From Microstegium vimineum (lineage: Eukaryota; Streptophyta; Magnoliopsida; Poales; Poaceae): a DNA stretch of 64,000 nt. The notes under the pieces were generated by a model, which was given only the letters and a program-made list of their open reading frames with translations, did no database searches and was not told the DNA's origin. The DNA lies in NCBI GenBank assembly GCA_022036555.1, contig CM039131.1:37733920-37797919 (forward strand), read 5' to 3'. Of the stretch, positions 1 to 9,540 are shown piece by piece (the first letter of the stretch is position 1; each line of letters begins with the position of its first letter). Made by a program: the position numbers and the translations under genes.

Positions 1-336
1 TCCTCCAATTCAAACAGGGTCTAAATTTATATAACAAAATAATAAATATTTATGATATTAAATAAATACCAATAACAAACGTGTTTATGGGTTGCAACAG
101 AATACTCAATCTCGTAGAGACTTAATTAATTCCGTCACAAACATATATAGAAGTCTCTCTGAACGTATGTGATGGACGGATCCCACAAAAGGTAATAATA
201 ATAGAACATAAAAATAAAAATAAAAATAAAAAGATTTAAATTAGAATTTCTATTTATCTTACTAATGATCAGAGAGAGATATTTTAATTAGGATCTATGA
301 TCGATCGAGGAAGAAGCAAGGTACTCCGTATATAGA
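1..336. other. AT-rich DNA without recognised gene
   Basis: AT-rich sequence leading into the tandem array. No exon, RNA or transposon terminus was recognised. Confidence 0.5.
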
Positions 337-1040
337 GCAAACGAGGCATCAATGGTTTAGTTTTCTTCTCTACATAATTTTCTTCTTGCACGTCACTTCA
401 GAATGGAGGAATAGTAGTTAGAAGACTAGTCTTCGCACTAAAATTCTTGTCCGACTCGGTCAGCAACCTAGCGTGTTTAACTCAACAAGGGATGCTCTGT
501 ACGACACATGACGAGATTCACCCATATAGAGCCAATGAGGCATCAATGTTTTTTCTTCTCTACATAATTTTCTTTTTGCACGTCACTTCAGAATGAAGGA
601 ATAGTAGTGAGAAGACTAGTCTTCGCACAAAAAATTCTTGTCCGACTCGGTCAGCAACCTAGCGTGTTTAACTCAACAAGGGATGCTCTGCACGACACAT
701 GACGAGATTCACCATATAGAGCCAATGAGGCATCAATGTTTTTTCTTCTCTACATAATTTTCTTTTTGCACGTCACTTCAGAATGAAGGAATAGTAGTGA
801 GAAGACTAGTCTTCGCACAAAAAATTCTTGTCCGACTCGGTCAGCAACCAAGCGTGTTTAACTCAACAAGGGATGCTCTGCACGACACATGACGAGATTC
901 ACCCATATAGAGCCAATGAGGCATCAATGTTTTTTCTTCTCTACATAATTTTCTTTTTGCACGTCACTTCAGAATGAAGGAATAGTAGTGAGAAGACTAG
1001 TCTTCGATGTGCACGACACATGACGAGATTCATTCACCCA
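337..1040. repeat. ~190-bp tandem repeat array, about 3.7 copies
   Basis: A unit beginning near GCCAATGAGGCATCAATG recurs at about 337, 531, 721 and 912, giving spacings of 190-194 bp. Copies two and three are almost identical. The first is more diverged. The last has an internal deletion that joins the palindrome to the GCACGACACATGACGAG segment. Each unit carries the perfect 14-bp palindrome GAAGACTAGTCTTC. No open reading frame runs through the array. The array stops just before the hAT element at 1056. It may be a small local satellite or an expanded piece of an older element. Confidence 0.9.
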
Positions 1041-1055
1041 TCTAGGGGTTACGTC

Positions 1056-1313
1056 TAAGCCTCGGCACCGAGAATCGAACCGAAAATACCGAAACAAAAA
1101 TATTCTATTCCCAATTCGGTTCTTTATCTCGGGGAACAAAATTTGTCTGAAATGTGATGACTTGAGTGTTGTTATATTATTTATTGTACTATTGTAGACT
1201 ATTATAGTATATAATTTTTGTACTCACTTGTAATTTTGGGGACTTTTATATGTATATGTATTTTGCACTATTATTTTCTATGAAATTAGGTCAAAGTTAG
1301 TTTTTGAACTTGT

Positions 1314-1387
<74 letters not shown>

Positions 1388-1561
1388 GATCAATTCGGTA
1401 CTATTCGGTAAAAACCGAAATTGAACCGAAAGTACCTATACCGAATTTCCTCGGTACCAAATTTTTTTTAGGAACCGATTGGTTCCAGTTTTTGAGGAAC
1501 CGAATTTGGCAAGGTAGCGAAGAACCCGATCGGTTCGGTATTTAACGAACGCCCAGGTTGA
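1056..1561. mobile_element. Non-autonomous hAT-like element
   Basis: The 8-bp direct repeat GTTACGTC occurs at 1048-1055 and again at 1562-1569. Between them lies a 506-bp segment with imperfect 11-bp terminal inverted repeats: TAAGCCTCGGC on the left and, read on the other strand, TCAACCTGGGC on the right. Both ends are rich in CCGAA/TTCGG subterminal motifs, as in hAT elements. An 8-bp TSD is the hAT signature. There is no coding capacity, and a long (TA)n tract sits inside. The superfamily call is inferred from the TSD length and terminal structure. Confidence 0.65.
1321..1382. repeat. (TA)n microsatellite
   Basis: About 31 uninterrupted TA dinucleotides within the hAT-like element. Probably length-polymorphic. 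Confidence 0.95.
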
Positions 1562-1596
1562 GTTACGTCTCACGCACTGACGCGTATATAGATGTA

Positions 1597-1775
1597 CCCC
1601 GTTTAGATTCAAAAAATTTACAAAACTTTAAATTATAGTGTTTAAATCAAAAATTACAAATAAACTATGCAATTAGTTATATTTCTACTTATATTTAATG
1701 TTCCATGCATGCGCCTAAAGATTCGATGTGACATGAAATCTTATAAAGTTTTTGAATTTTAAAGGGAACTAAACA
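1597..1775. mobile_element. MITE, GTTTAG-terminus type (degenerate)
   Basis: The segment begins CCCCGTTTAGATTC and ends GGGAACTAAAC, so the ends are inverted copies of a GTTTAG motif. The interior contains the conserved grass-MITE blocks CATGCATG and, inverted, CACATCGAATCTTT. It is related to the elements at 1821 and 38185. Ends are approximate and no TSD was confirmed. Confidence 0.45.
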
Positions 1776-1820
1776 AATCTAGGCAAACCTGGTCGTCTGC
1801 CACGTTGCACCCTTCTTTTC

Positions 1821-2038
1821 GTCTGTTTAGATCACTTTAAAATTCCAATACTTTATAAAATTCTCCATCACATCGAATCTTTGGATGTATACATGGAGCA
1901 TTAAATATAGATAAAAAACAGTTTGACTATAATTTACGAGACGAATCTTTTGAGTCTAGTTACTCCATGATTAGACAATATTACAAATGAAATGCCACTT
2001 CAAAATTTTGTAAAGTTTTTAGATCTAAACGTGCAGAC
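1821..2038. mobile_element. MITE, GTTTAG-terminus type
   Basis: The ends are GTCTGTTTAGATC and GATCTAAACGTGCAGAC, an imperfect inverted pair. The interior holds the blocks CACATCGAATCTTTGGATG, GGAGCATTAAATATAGAT and GAGACGAATCTTTTGAG, which recur at 38185-38471. This identifies the same MITE family. The TSD is unclear. Confidence 0.55.
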
Positions 2039-2244
2039 ACATTTGGGTAAAAATAATAGCACCCTGCGTGTGAACGGAAGATGAAACAATAATTTCCAAA
2101 CCCGTTTTTCCTGAGAACGCATGAGTAACATGCCAAGTTAATGCACGAGTGCTTGTGAACTACAGTCTTGAGTGAAGGATCGAAGATCGCCAAATCTTTT
2201 CCTTTTTTTGTTTTTGACTAGTCACTCGTGTCGCATGTGCAAAT

Positions 2245-2632
2245 GCCGCTACTGTGACAGAAAAGGTACACTTGTAAAATTACAATCTGTAGCTGTAGAG
2301 TTTTCGGCTTCAATCAGCAGAAATAGCTGTGGAAGTTTTCACTGGACTGAGCAGAAATGGTTGTTCTTTTGATAATTTAGGGCTGACATTAACGTCACAG
2401 GGAGCTCGAAATATGCTGTCATTAGCGCTCAGCAACCTGCCGCTACTGTGACAGAAAAGGTACACTTGTAAAATTACAATCTGTAGCTGTAGAGTTTTCG
2501 GCTTCAATCAGCAGAAATAGCTGTGGAAGTTTTCACTGGACTGAGCAGAAATGGTTGTTCTTTTGATAATTTAGGGCTGACATTAACGTCACAGGGAGCT
2601 CGAAATATGCTGTCATTAGCGCTCAGCAACCT
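2245..2632. repeat. Exact 194-bp tandem duplication
   Basis: The block from GCCGCTACTGTGACAG to CGCTCAGCAACCT occurs at 2245-2438 and again, directly abutting, at 2439-2632. I saw no differences between the copies by eye. It contains no recognised gene. The identity implies a very recent duplication or an assembly or sequencing artefact. Confidence 0.92.
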
Positions 2633-4397
2633 TGGAAAGTACAGCAAATAAAATCATTTTCTCGGGCACGCCGTTACCACCAGGAGGGGAGCGATCAACA
2701 GACAAATAAACAATCAGAATTAAAAAGATGGAAGTTTAAACTTGAGTGCAATTAATCTAAAAGTAAAAGTGGTATGTTTCAAACTGATAATAATTAGCAG
2801 CAAAAGTATACACAATGGCAATATTATCAACCCACAGAAATATCATTTCAACCGTGGCAACAGCCGCTTCCAAATGTGGCACAATCTCACATGGGTTTTT
2901 CAGCAACCTTGTTTCCATGAAAAGAATTTGTAACCATGGTAAGACCGAGGGCAAAATGTGGCAGAAACTATTATTAATGATTAATTTAGACTGACTGGTT
3001 ATGTACTGAGTTTGCTAACCCAAACTTGCAATACCCTGTTGGAATAAACAAAATAAGAATAAGTGATTGGATTAAAGGTTCATACTATACAAGAAACAAA
3101 TTCCAGACAAAAATAAACTAGAAACAACATACCAATATAGCTGAGCAGACCAATATATTATTATAAATATAATAACACCCAAAAATATGTAAGTAGGATA
3201 GGTAACATGATAAGGGCTGACATGTAGGTCAGCTGTAAAAATCTTCTGTCAGTTAATAGGAATCCTGGTATATAGACCATTATTAACATTTCCTGACAAA
3301 TTTGAAGTCGATAGAAAAGGAAGTTTTGGTTGCAGTCAATGTTGGCGAAATGATAGGTGGAAACATGGAGAAGTTGTAACCAGGTTTATGAATTTCCATC
3401 AATAGTCAGTAGCAGCATTAATCAGCCAAAAGAAACTGAGTAACTATTTATTTGGACCCTGTTAACTGTAACTGTAGTACACAAATTAAGATCAAAGACC
3501 AATATCATTGCTCACTCTGCCACCTATTCATAACTGCTCACAAGACCTATCCATAACTCCTCACAAGACTGAGTTATGAAAAGTTGAATTGGAGAACCAA
3601 AGCTACATGATAGCTAGCCTGAGAGATAACCAGCCTGATGGGGGGTCTGGTAAAAATCCAAAACCGGTAGCCTACACCAGGCCCAACTTTCACCTAACCC
3701 TGCGGGTGAAACCATAAAAGATGGCAATGTGTGGCAATGCGTTTGGTTTAGAGCCTAACGAACCGACCCCAGCAAAACGGACACAAATTTTGGTTTTGCT
3801 TTGTCACAACTCACAAACCAAGCATTGTTTCTTTTCTCTAGTAAGTTGGCAATTTTGGAGGGACTTTGCCTAAGAACAGATGCTGGTGCTGACAAATGGT
3901 GGTGGTGGTACTTAGAGTGCAGAAGTCACCAATAGCTCCTTTGCCAAAGAGGTTGTGCTGGTATTATGGTGCTGCGCTCTGCTTTCCTAGTGATACAAAT
4001 ACACATCTACTCTGCTAGCATTATTATTACTGATTGAACTTCTTGCTTATTTTTGGCAGTACCCTCTAAAGTTTTGAGATCTCTGCTATTGCCAGTTTTA
4101 TCTGCTACAATCACACCATGTCAACCAACACATCATGTGAAGCCCACAAAGGGTGTATGAAAATATCTACTCATACTACCTAGATATTTTTAGTAGAATA
4201 CACAAGAGAGCTGCTTATATACTAACTAGATGAATAAAAAGGTAGCTCAAAACATGTCTCCAGTTGTACCCCCAGCTATCTGCTTGTAAATAAACCAGTA
4301 AATGGTTGGCTTTTGTAATCCATGTGGGTCATGTTACCATGGTAACATAACGACAACACATTCTCAATGTTGCCAGATCTTGTCAGGTGACATCTCA
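2633..4397. other. Intergenic DNA, no gene recognised
   Basis: AT-rich DNA with only short chance ORFs, interrupted on the right by the gypsy-like insertion. If that insertion were removed, this stretch would be continuous with the DNA downstream of the RPC5 stop codon at 9541. Downstream transcript sequence of that gene could therefore originally have reached here, but I see no signal that decides this. Confidence 0.4.
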
Positions 4398-4403
4398 CTT
4401 CCA

Positions 4404-4646
4404 TGTTGCGTACTCCTTTGTCGGGCGCCAGTATAGGTCCCCCAAAAGACCAGTGGCTAAGCTGCTGCGCCAGTTATGGAAAGAGAGCAATTAGGGAGGA
4501 TTTTTAGGAGATCCATTCACAGTTTGTTAGGGAGTGCACCTGGCCTATAAAGGGCACTTAGGAATTGAGATCTGGATTTATCGAAGAAGGAATAAAACTC
4601 CATAGGCGGGTGGGTTTCCCCTTTGACCGTGTCTGCGTGTGGTTCA
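4404..4646 (+). repeat. 5' LTR of the gypsy-like element
   Basis: Starts TGTTGCGTACTCC. It aligns along its length with 9061-9327, sharing AAAGAGAGCAATTAGGGAGG and GTTAGGGAGTGCACCTGG. A TATA-like CCTATAAAGGG lies near 4554. The 3' limit is placed at the point where similarity to the other LTR ends and is approximate. Confidence 0.65.
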
Positions 4647-5062
4647 GCCGCTGCTGCCGGCGAGATCCCTACTGCGCCATTGCCTTGCTACCCTTTGCGC
4701 TCCAATTCCCAGTACCGATTACTCTTCCACTCTCCCCTGTGATTTCACCACCCACGCCGTAACAATTTGGTACGAGAGACCTCCACCATCCATGGCAGGC
4801 ACCAAGAGCGATCATGTAGAAGCCAAGCTTGGTCGCGTCTTAGGCCAACCCACCAGGCCACCACCATCAACAACCGGCTGACCTCCCACGACACACGCCT
4901 CGTGCGCCTAGAAAAGGCCAAAGCCGGCACCGACTACGACGGCGATGAGGATGACATTCACAGTGGCGGTGATGACCACGGCGGCCGCGACCTGGACCGT
5001 GGCCACGACGGGAACAGTGTGTCGATTGCAGCGATGGGATTTCTCATGGAACACTACGTCGA

Positions 5063-5540
5063 TTGCGGTGCTATTTTTGCCTCGAGCCCTACTCGAAAGA
5101 TCACAAATGCGATGCCAAGGGGCTCTTTCCCATGAAGCTGAAGGACGGCAAGGACACGATCAACAACACTGTCCCCGACCTAGAGATTTCCCTCCATGAG
5201 CTCACAGGCCTCGGCTCTGCTGACTCTATGATGTTGCAGGTCAAGGTCACATTAGGGGGTGTTCAGCTGAAGGCGCTGGTGGACACCGGTTCCACACACA
5301 CCTTCATCCATTTTGAGGTGGTGGATCGCGTGGGCTTGCCGGTGTCCCCACGTGACGGCTTGTCCGTGACGGTAGCCAATGGCGACTGGGTGTGCAGCCC
5401 TAGCGTGTGCACTGCTACTGATGTCGCCATCCACGAACAGCACTTCGTCATCAACTGCTTAGCCCTCGACTTAGGCGGGTTTGACCTCGTCCTCAGCAAG
5501 CCCATCATTTGGGACATCGACGCCCTTGAGAGTTCCTATG
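5063..5540 (+). pseudogene. gag-pol fragment: zinc knuckle and aspartic protease
   Basis: The reading frame shows a CCHC-like knuckle (CYFCLEPYSKDHKC) followed by a retropepsin-like segment with the active-site motif LVDTGSTHTFI, typical of Ty3/gypsy proteases. The normal continuation into reverse transcriptase is replaced at 5541 by the nested LTR-like block, whose first codons supply the false C-terminus VILVIE. Upstream gag sequence (about 4760-5060) is present only as broken frames. This is a remnant of the surrounding retrotransposon and not a host gene. Confidence 0.75.
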
Positions 5541-7706
5541 TGATTTTGGTAATTGAGTGACAACTTAGGTGAACTAATATGTGTTTAAGTGATATATACA
5601 CAGGAGATTAGTTCATATATGATTGTGTAATGAAGGAGCTTATTGCACATGAAACATGACATGGAGTCATGTGATCAAGGTGGAGAAGATCAAGACGAGG
5701 CTTGGCTTGATGGACCGGTTGCAAGTGTGAAGGGCAAGCGGGTGATGCTTGGCGCCGATGGACCAAGACAATGGTGAAGAGCAAGTGAGGTCAAGATCGA
5801 TGAACCAACACGGTCATGTGATGATATGGAGTGGATCATATCATTTGACAAGTGATTGGTGCATGTGTTGCATCAACATTGGAGAAGGAGATGATGAAAT
5901 GGAATGCGCAAGGCAAAGGTATAACCATAGGGCATTTCATTTCACCGGTCATAGGTGTGTAGAGAAGATTATGACTGGGTTTAGGATAGATAGCCGTACT
6001 ATCAAGAGGAGCAAACTTGTTTGCATATCGGTTATCTAGTGCCACCGTGAGCGATCTAACTTTGCGATGAATTAGGATCGAGTGGCGCGGTAAGAGCAAG
6101 TGAAAAATGCTTTGAAAAATGATTGCGAAAATGCTAACACACATGCACAAGATAGTGAACACATTTGTGTTAGCACATGAGAAGCAAGGAAGAAGAGGCA
6201 GCTCAGTTTGACAAGGGAATGAGCTCCGGACGCAAGGGTGCTGCTGGTCCGGACCATCGCAGATGCGTCCGGAAGCTAACCCTAGCGTGCCTGTTCTGAC
6301 TCAGAGGAACCAGACGTTGTTGTTGGTCTGGTCAGGGACTCCGGACGCTGTTTGCCGTCCGGACGCAGGAATCCGGACGCGCGTCCGGTGTCTAGCGCTC
6401 TCTGGAACCTCTCTGGAGTAGAGGTCCGGGCGCACGTGTTGGTCCGGTGCGGCACTGTTGGCTGCGTCCGGAGGACGCGTGGCAGAGCGCGGTGAGCGCG
6501 CCAACGGCCGTTTCAAACGGCTAGAAGGATCCGGACGCAGACTGCATGGTCCGGACCTGCACTGTTGCGTGCGTCCGGACCCTCTGCAGAGAGCCCAGTG
6601 ATGGGGCAAAATGGCTAGTTTCGTTTGGTTGGCTATTTATAGCCCTTGGCCAGCCCTTGGGGCGGTGTGAGCACCTTGGGCATTTGTTGCCTCTAGTGTG
6701 CTTGGTTTTGGAGCCCTCTAACTCACTCATACTTCGATAGTATTCATCCGATTGAGTGAGAGAGCGATTTTTAGTGCGTTGCTTTGAGAGATTGCATCGT
6801 GTGGCACTAGGTGATCGTGTTGCAAGCCGGAGTGCTTGTTACTCTTGGAGGTTGCCACCTCCTAGACGGCTTGGTGGCTTGAGGCTCCGTCGAAGCGCGC
6901 AAGATTGTGCGGCGCTCCGGAGAAGTGCTTGTGAGGGGTGTTGTGCTCGCCCCGTGGGGATCGCGAAGAGCAACTCTAGTTGAGTGTGTCATTGAGCTAC
7001 CCTCACTTGTGGGTGGATTCTTGCGGCGCCCGAGTTAGTGGGCTTGGCTTGTGAACGCCTATTAACCGCCGAATCACCAAGTGTGTGGTCGACACAACGA
7101 GGACTAGCTTGGTGGCGACCAAGTGAACCTCGGGAGAAAAATCACCGTGTCAACCGTGTACATCTTCTCGGTGGTTTGCATTCTCCAAATCACTAGCTTG
7201 TATTTACTTATTCATACTTGTGCTAGTGGTTAGTTGTTGCTCTTGTAACTAGTTAGCTTGTGTAGCTTAACTAGTTGCCTTGTAGCTTGTGTAGCTTAGA
7301 AGTAAGATCTTGAGTGACTAATTGGCTTGTGTAGCCTTGTTAGTCACATTGCTTAGTTTGTGTAGCTAAGTAAGTTGAGCTCTCTGGTTGCTATTGAGTG
7401 TTGCTAGTGAGCTTAGGTGCTTTGTGTTTTGCTTACTAGTATGTGTAGGAGCTCCCGGTATGCTTAGAGTACTAGTTGCTTAGATTTGTGTGACCTTGCA
7501 ACCTAGACTTGTTTAGGTGAGCCTCCTAGCTTGGCACCTTAGTTAGCATAATAGACATATTTGCTAGGTGCTAGAGTTATAGATAGAGGGGTGTAGTCTT
7601 GGCTAGACCGATAGTTTTAATTCCGCATTTGTTTCGGTTAGCCGGAGCGCTTAAGTTTTAGAAAAGACTATTCACCCCCCCTCTAGTCAGCCATCTCGAC
7701 CCTACA
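5541..7706 (+). mobile_element. Nested 2.2-kb LTR-like insertion
   Basis: The block begins TGATTTTGGTAATTGAGTG and ends CGACCCTACA, that is TG...CA, and interrupts the gypsy pol frame. Near its 3' end is the run TTCACCCCCCCTCTAG. This layout resembles large grass LTRs. The centre (6220-6570) is dense in TCCGGA/GTCCGG motifs, and 7190-7470 has many near-repeats of CTTGTGTAGCTTA. No matching 5-bp TSD is visible (CTATG against GCCCT). It may be a solo LTR formed with loss of flanking host DNA. It has no long coding frame, and its family is unassigned. Confidence 0.55.
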
Positions 7707-8239
7707 GCCCTCTCGATGGCAGAGGCGGAGCTCCCCGTGCGGCAGGGTGGGGTAGCTGCCCCACTTACCGCCATCGGGAGCACCTAGTGCCCCTATCTTC
7801 TTCGAATTCTTCCTAAGCGCGGTATTCGAGCGGCGGCGTTCAGCCTCCGACGGCACAGCTGGACACCTGACTGGACTAGAAATCTAGAACACATTATTTG
7901 GAGAGGGCCTAGACTCCAAAGCCGCATGAGCGAAGGCCAAAGGCCCAATAGAAGAGAGCCCATCAGCACAACGTCAAGGAATCACCTAGCTCTTGATCCC
8001 CAATCCACCGACCCTGTCAGTTCGTCACAACGACGTGCATCAAGGCCACCACCGCGCGGCCCTTAGCGCGCCGCTGCTGCGACCTAGGCTAAGCTGCAGC
8101 TCGCCCCTTGCTGCGGCTGCCGCTGTGCCACTGCCTGCCGACGCCCCTTGCCGAGACAGAGGTTGTCGCTCGCCATGCCTGTCTATCTCAGGGGCTCAGT
8201 GCTACAGTGCAGGGAAGGGAGGGCAGCAGCCAAAAGGCT
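7707..8239. other. Unassigned sequence inside the gypsy element
   Basis: GC-rich DNA between the nested LTR-like block and the integrase remnant. It starts near CAGAGGCGGAGC, which resembles a hAT terminus, but I found no matching right end. The expected reverse transcriptase coding sequence is not recognisable here. Confidence 0.3.
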
Positions 8240-9075
8240 ACTTCTGGGACGAATTATTCAAGTTCAGCCTTTCACCCTCGGTCGAATGGCCAGTCCAAGG
8301 TCGTCACCAACCACATCACATCATGTACTTGTGGTGCCTGGCTGGCGAGTGTCCTGCTCGTGGTTGCACTTGCTTCCTTAGGCGGAATTCTACTTCAACA
8401 CTTCATACCATTCCGCTCTCTAGGATACGCCGTTCGAGGTCTTCTATAGTCATGCACCACCGGCCTTGGTGTCCTATATGGCTGGCGCGGCCCGAGTTGT
8501 CGTGGTGGATCGGTAGTTGCGCGAACGTGACACCTAGGCGAAAATTCAGGAGCGCCTCGTGTGTTGGCCCACGACACTTTGCGGCAGCATCCGAATATGA
8601 AGCGCAATGATGTGGAATACTTAGTTGGTGACTAGGTTTTGCTCTGCTTGCAAGAGCGGACAGCGGTCGGCATTACGGCAGACTCCTCTAAGTTTGGGCC
8701 TCGCTACTTCGGGCCCTACTAAGTCATCAGACGGATTGGTGTAATTGCTTATCGTCTGCGTCTTCCTCCTAAGACCTCCATCCACGACATCTTCCACGTC
8801 ACCTTCTTGAAGTACCACAGTGATCCGCATGCGTCCATTGTGTCGTTGCCTGCCATTCTTCGTGGTCGTCTTCGTGGTCGTGTGGTGCCAACTCCTTCTC
8901 AGGTGGTCCGTGCTCGCCTGAACCGCGGCCAACGGCAGCTCTTGTTGCATTAGAAAGGTTGGACAACTACTGATGCGACCTAAGAACCTATCGCCGAGTT
9001 CAAGGAGCGGTATCCGACGTTTCAGCCCGTGGATGAGCTGTTTGTTGGGGAGGATAGAAGTGTTGTGGACTTCTT
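8240..9075 (+). pseudogene. Ty3/gypsy integrase and pol C-terminal remnant
   Basis: Read across several frameshifts, translation gives the integrase signature AFHPRSNGQSKVV, a later PFEVFYSHAPP block, the tail motif FGPRYFGPY.VI, DIFHVTFLKYH, and the terminal FQPVDELFVGED. These appear in the order of the integrase core, C-terminal domain and pol terminus in Ty3/gypsy elements. Several stops and frame changes separate the pieces, so no product can be made. It ends at the 3' LTR. Confidence 0.75.
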
Positions 9076-9327
9076 TGTCGTACGCCAAGTCGGGCGCCAG
9101 TATAGGCACCGGACCAAGCATCACACATGACCAATGGCTAGGTGTTGCAGTAGTTTTGGAAAGAGAGCAATTAGGGAGGATTTTTAGGAGATTCATTCAC
9201 ATTTGTTAGGGAGTGCACCTGGACTATAATGGGCACTTAGGAATTATAATCAGGGTTTATCGAAGAAGGAATAAACCTCCCTAAGCAGGTGGGTTTCCCC
9301 TTCGACGGTGGCTGCACGCGGTTCTCA
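9061..9327 (+). repeat. 3' LTR of the gypsy-like element
   Basis: Starts TGTTGTGGACTTC just after a purine-rich tract and ends TTCTCA before CTTCCA. It is diverged from the 5' LTR by several indels (for example extra sequence after TTTGTCG), which indicates an old insertion. Confidence 0.65.
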
Positions 9328-9540
9328 CTTCCATCTTATGGTGAGGAAAGTTGGGACAAAATGGTCCTCAGTTTAGATTATAAGGTACCATATTTTATTT
9401 TATGGTATGGTTCATTGCCATATTCTCTTTTCACATGATTTATTGTCAATTAACTAGAATTTCTATATATTAAAGAGAAATAAACATACCTTCATTTAAA
9501 AAGTTCAACTTGGACCTTTACAAGGCATATCATAGTGAAC

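Larger units (their letters stand above)
4404..9327 (+). mobile_element. Degenerate Ty3/gypsy LTR retrotransposon with a nested insertion
   Basis: Two related terminal repeats lie at 4404-4646 and 9061-9327. They bracket gag-pol remnants on the plus strand: a zinc knuckle plus aspartic protease at 5063-5540, and integrase plus the pol C-terminus at about 8240-9075. The sequence CTTCCA precedes the first LTR (4398-4403) and follows the second (9328-9333), consistent with a TSD. A purine-rich tract (9045-9060) directly precedes the 3' LTR, as expected for the polypurine tract. Reverse transcriptase and RNase H are missing. Instead a 2.2-kb LTR-like block (5541-7706) and about 530 bp of unassigned sequence sit between protease and integrase. 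The element is dead. Confidence 0.8.

Noticed and set aside
337..1040. Possible CRISPR array
   Set aside because: The units are about 190 bp long direct repeats with no short repeat/unique spacer pattern, in a plant genome.
7720..8239. hAT element starting CAGAGGCGGAGC
   Set aside because: Only one terminus-like motif; no inverted partner or 8-bp TSD found.
8621..9196. 191-codon minus-strand frame
   Set aside because: Lies antisense to the integrase remnant, which is identified by family motifs on the plus strand.
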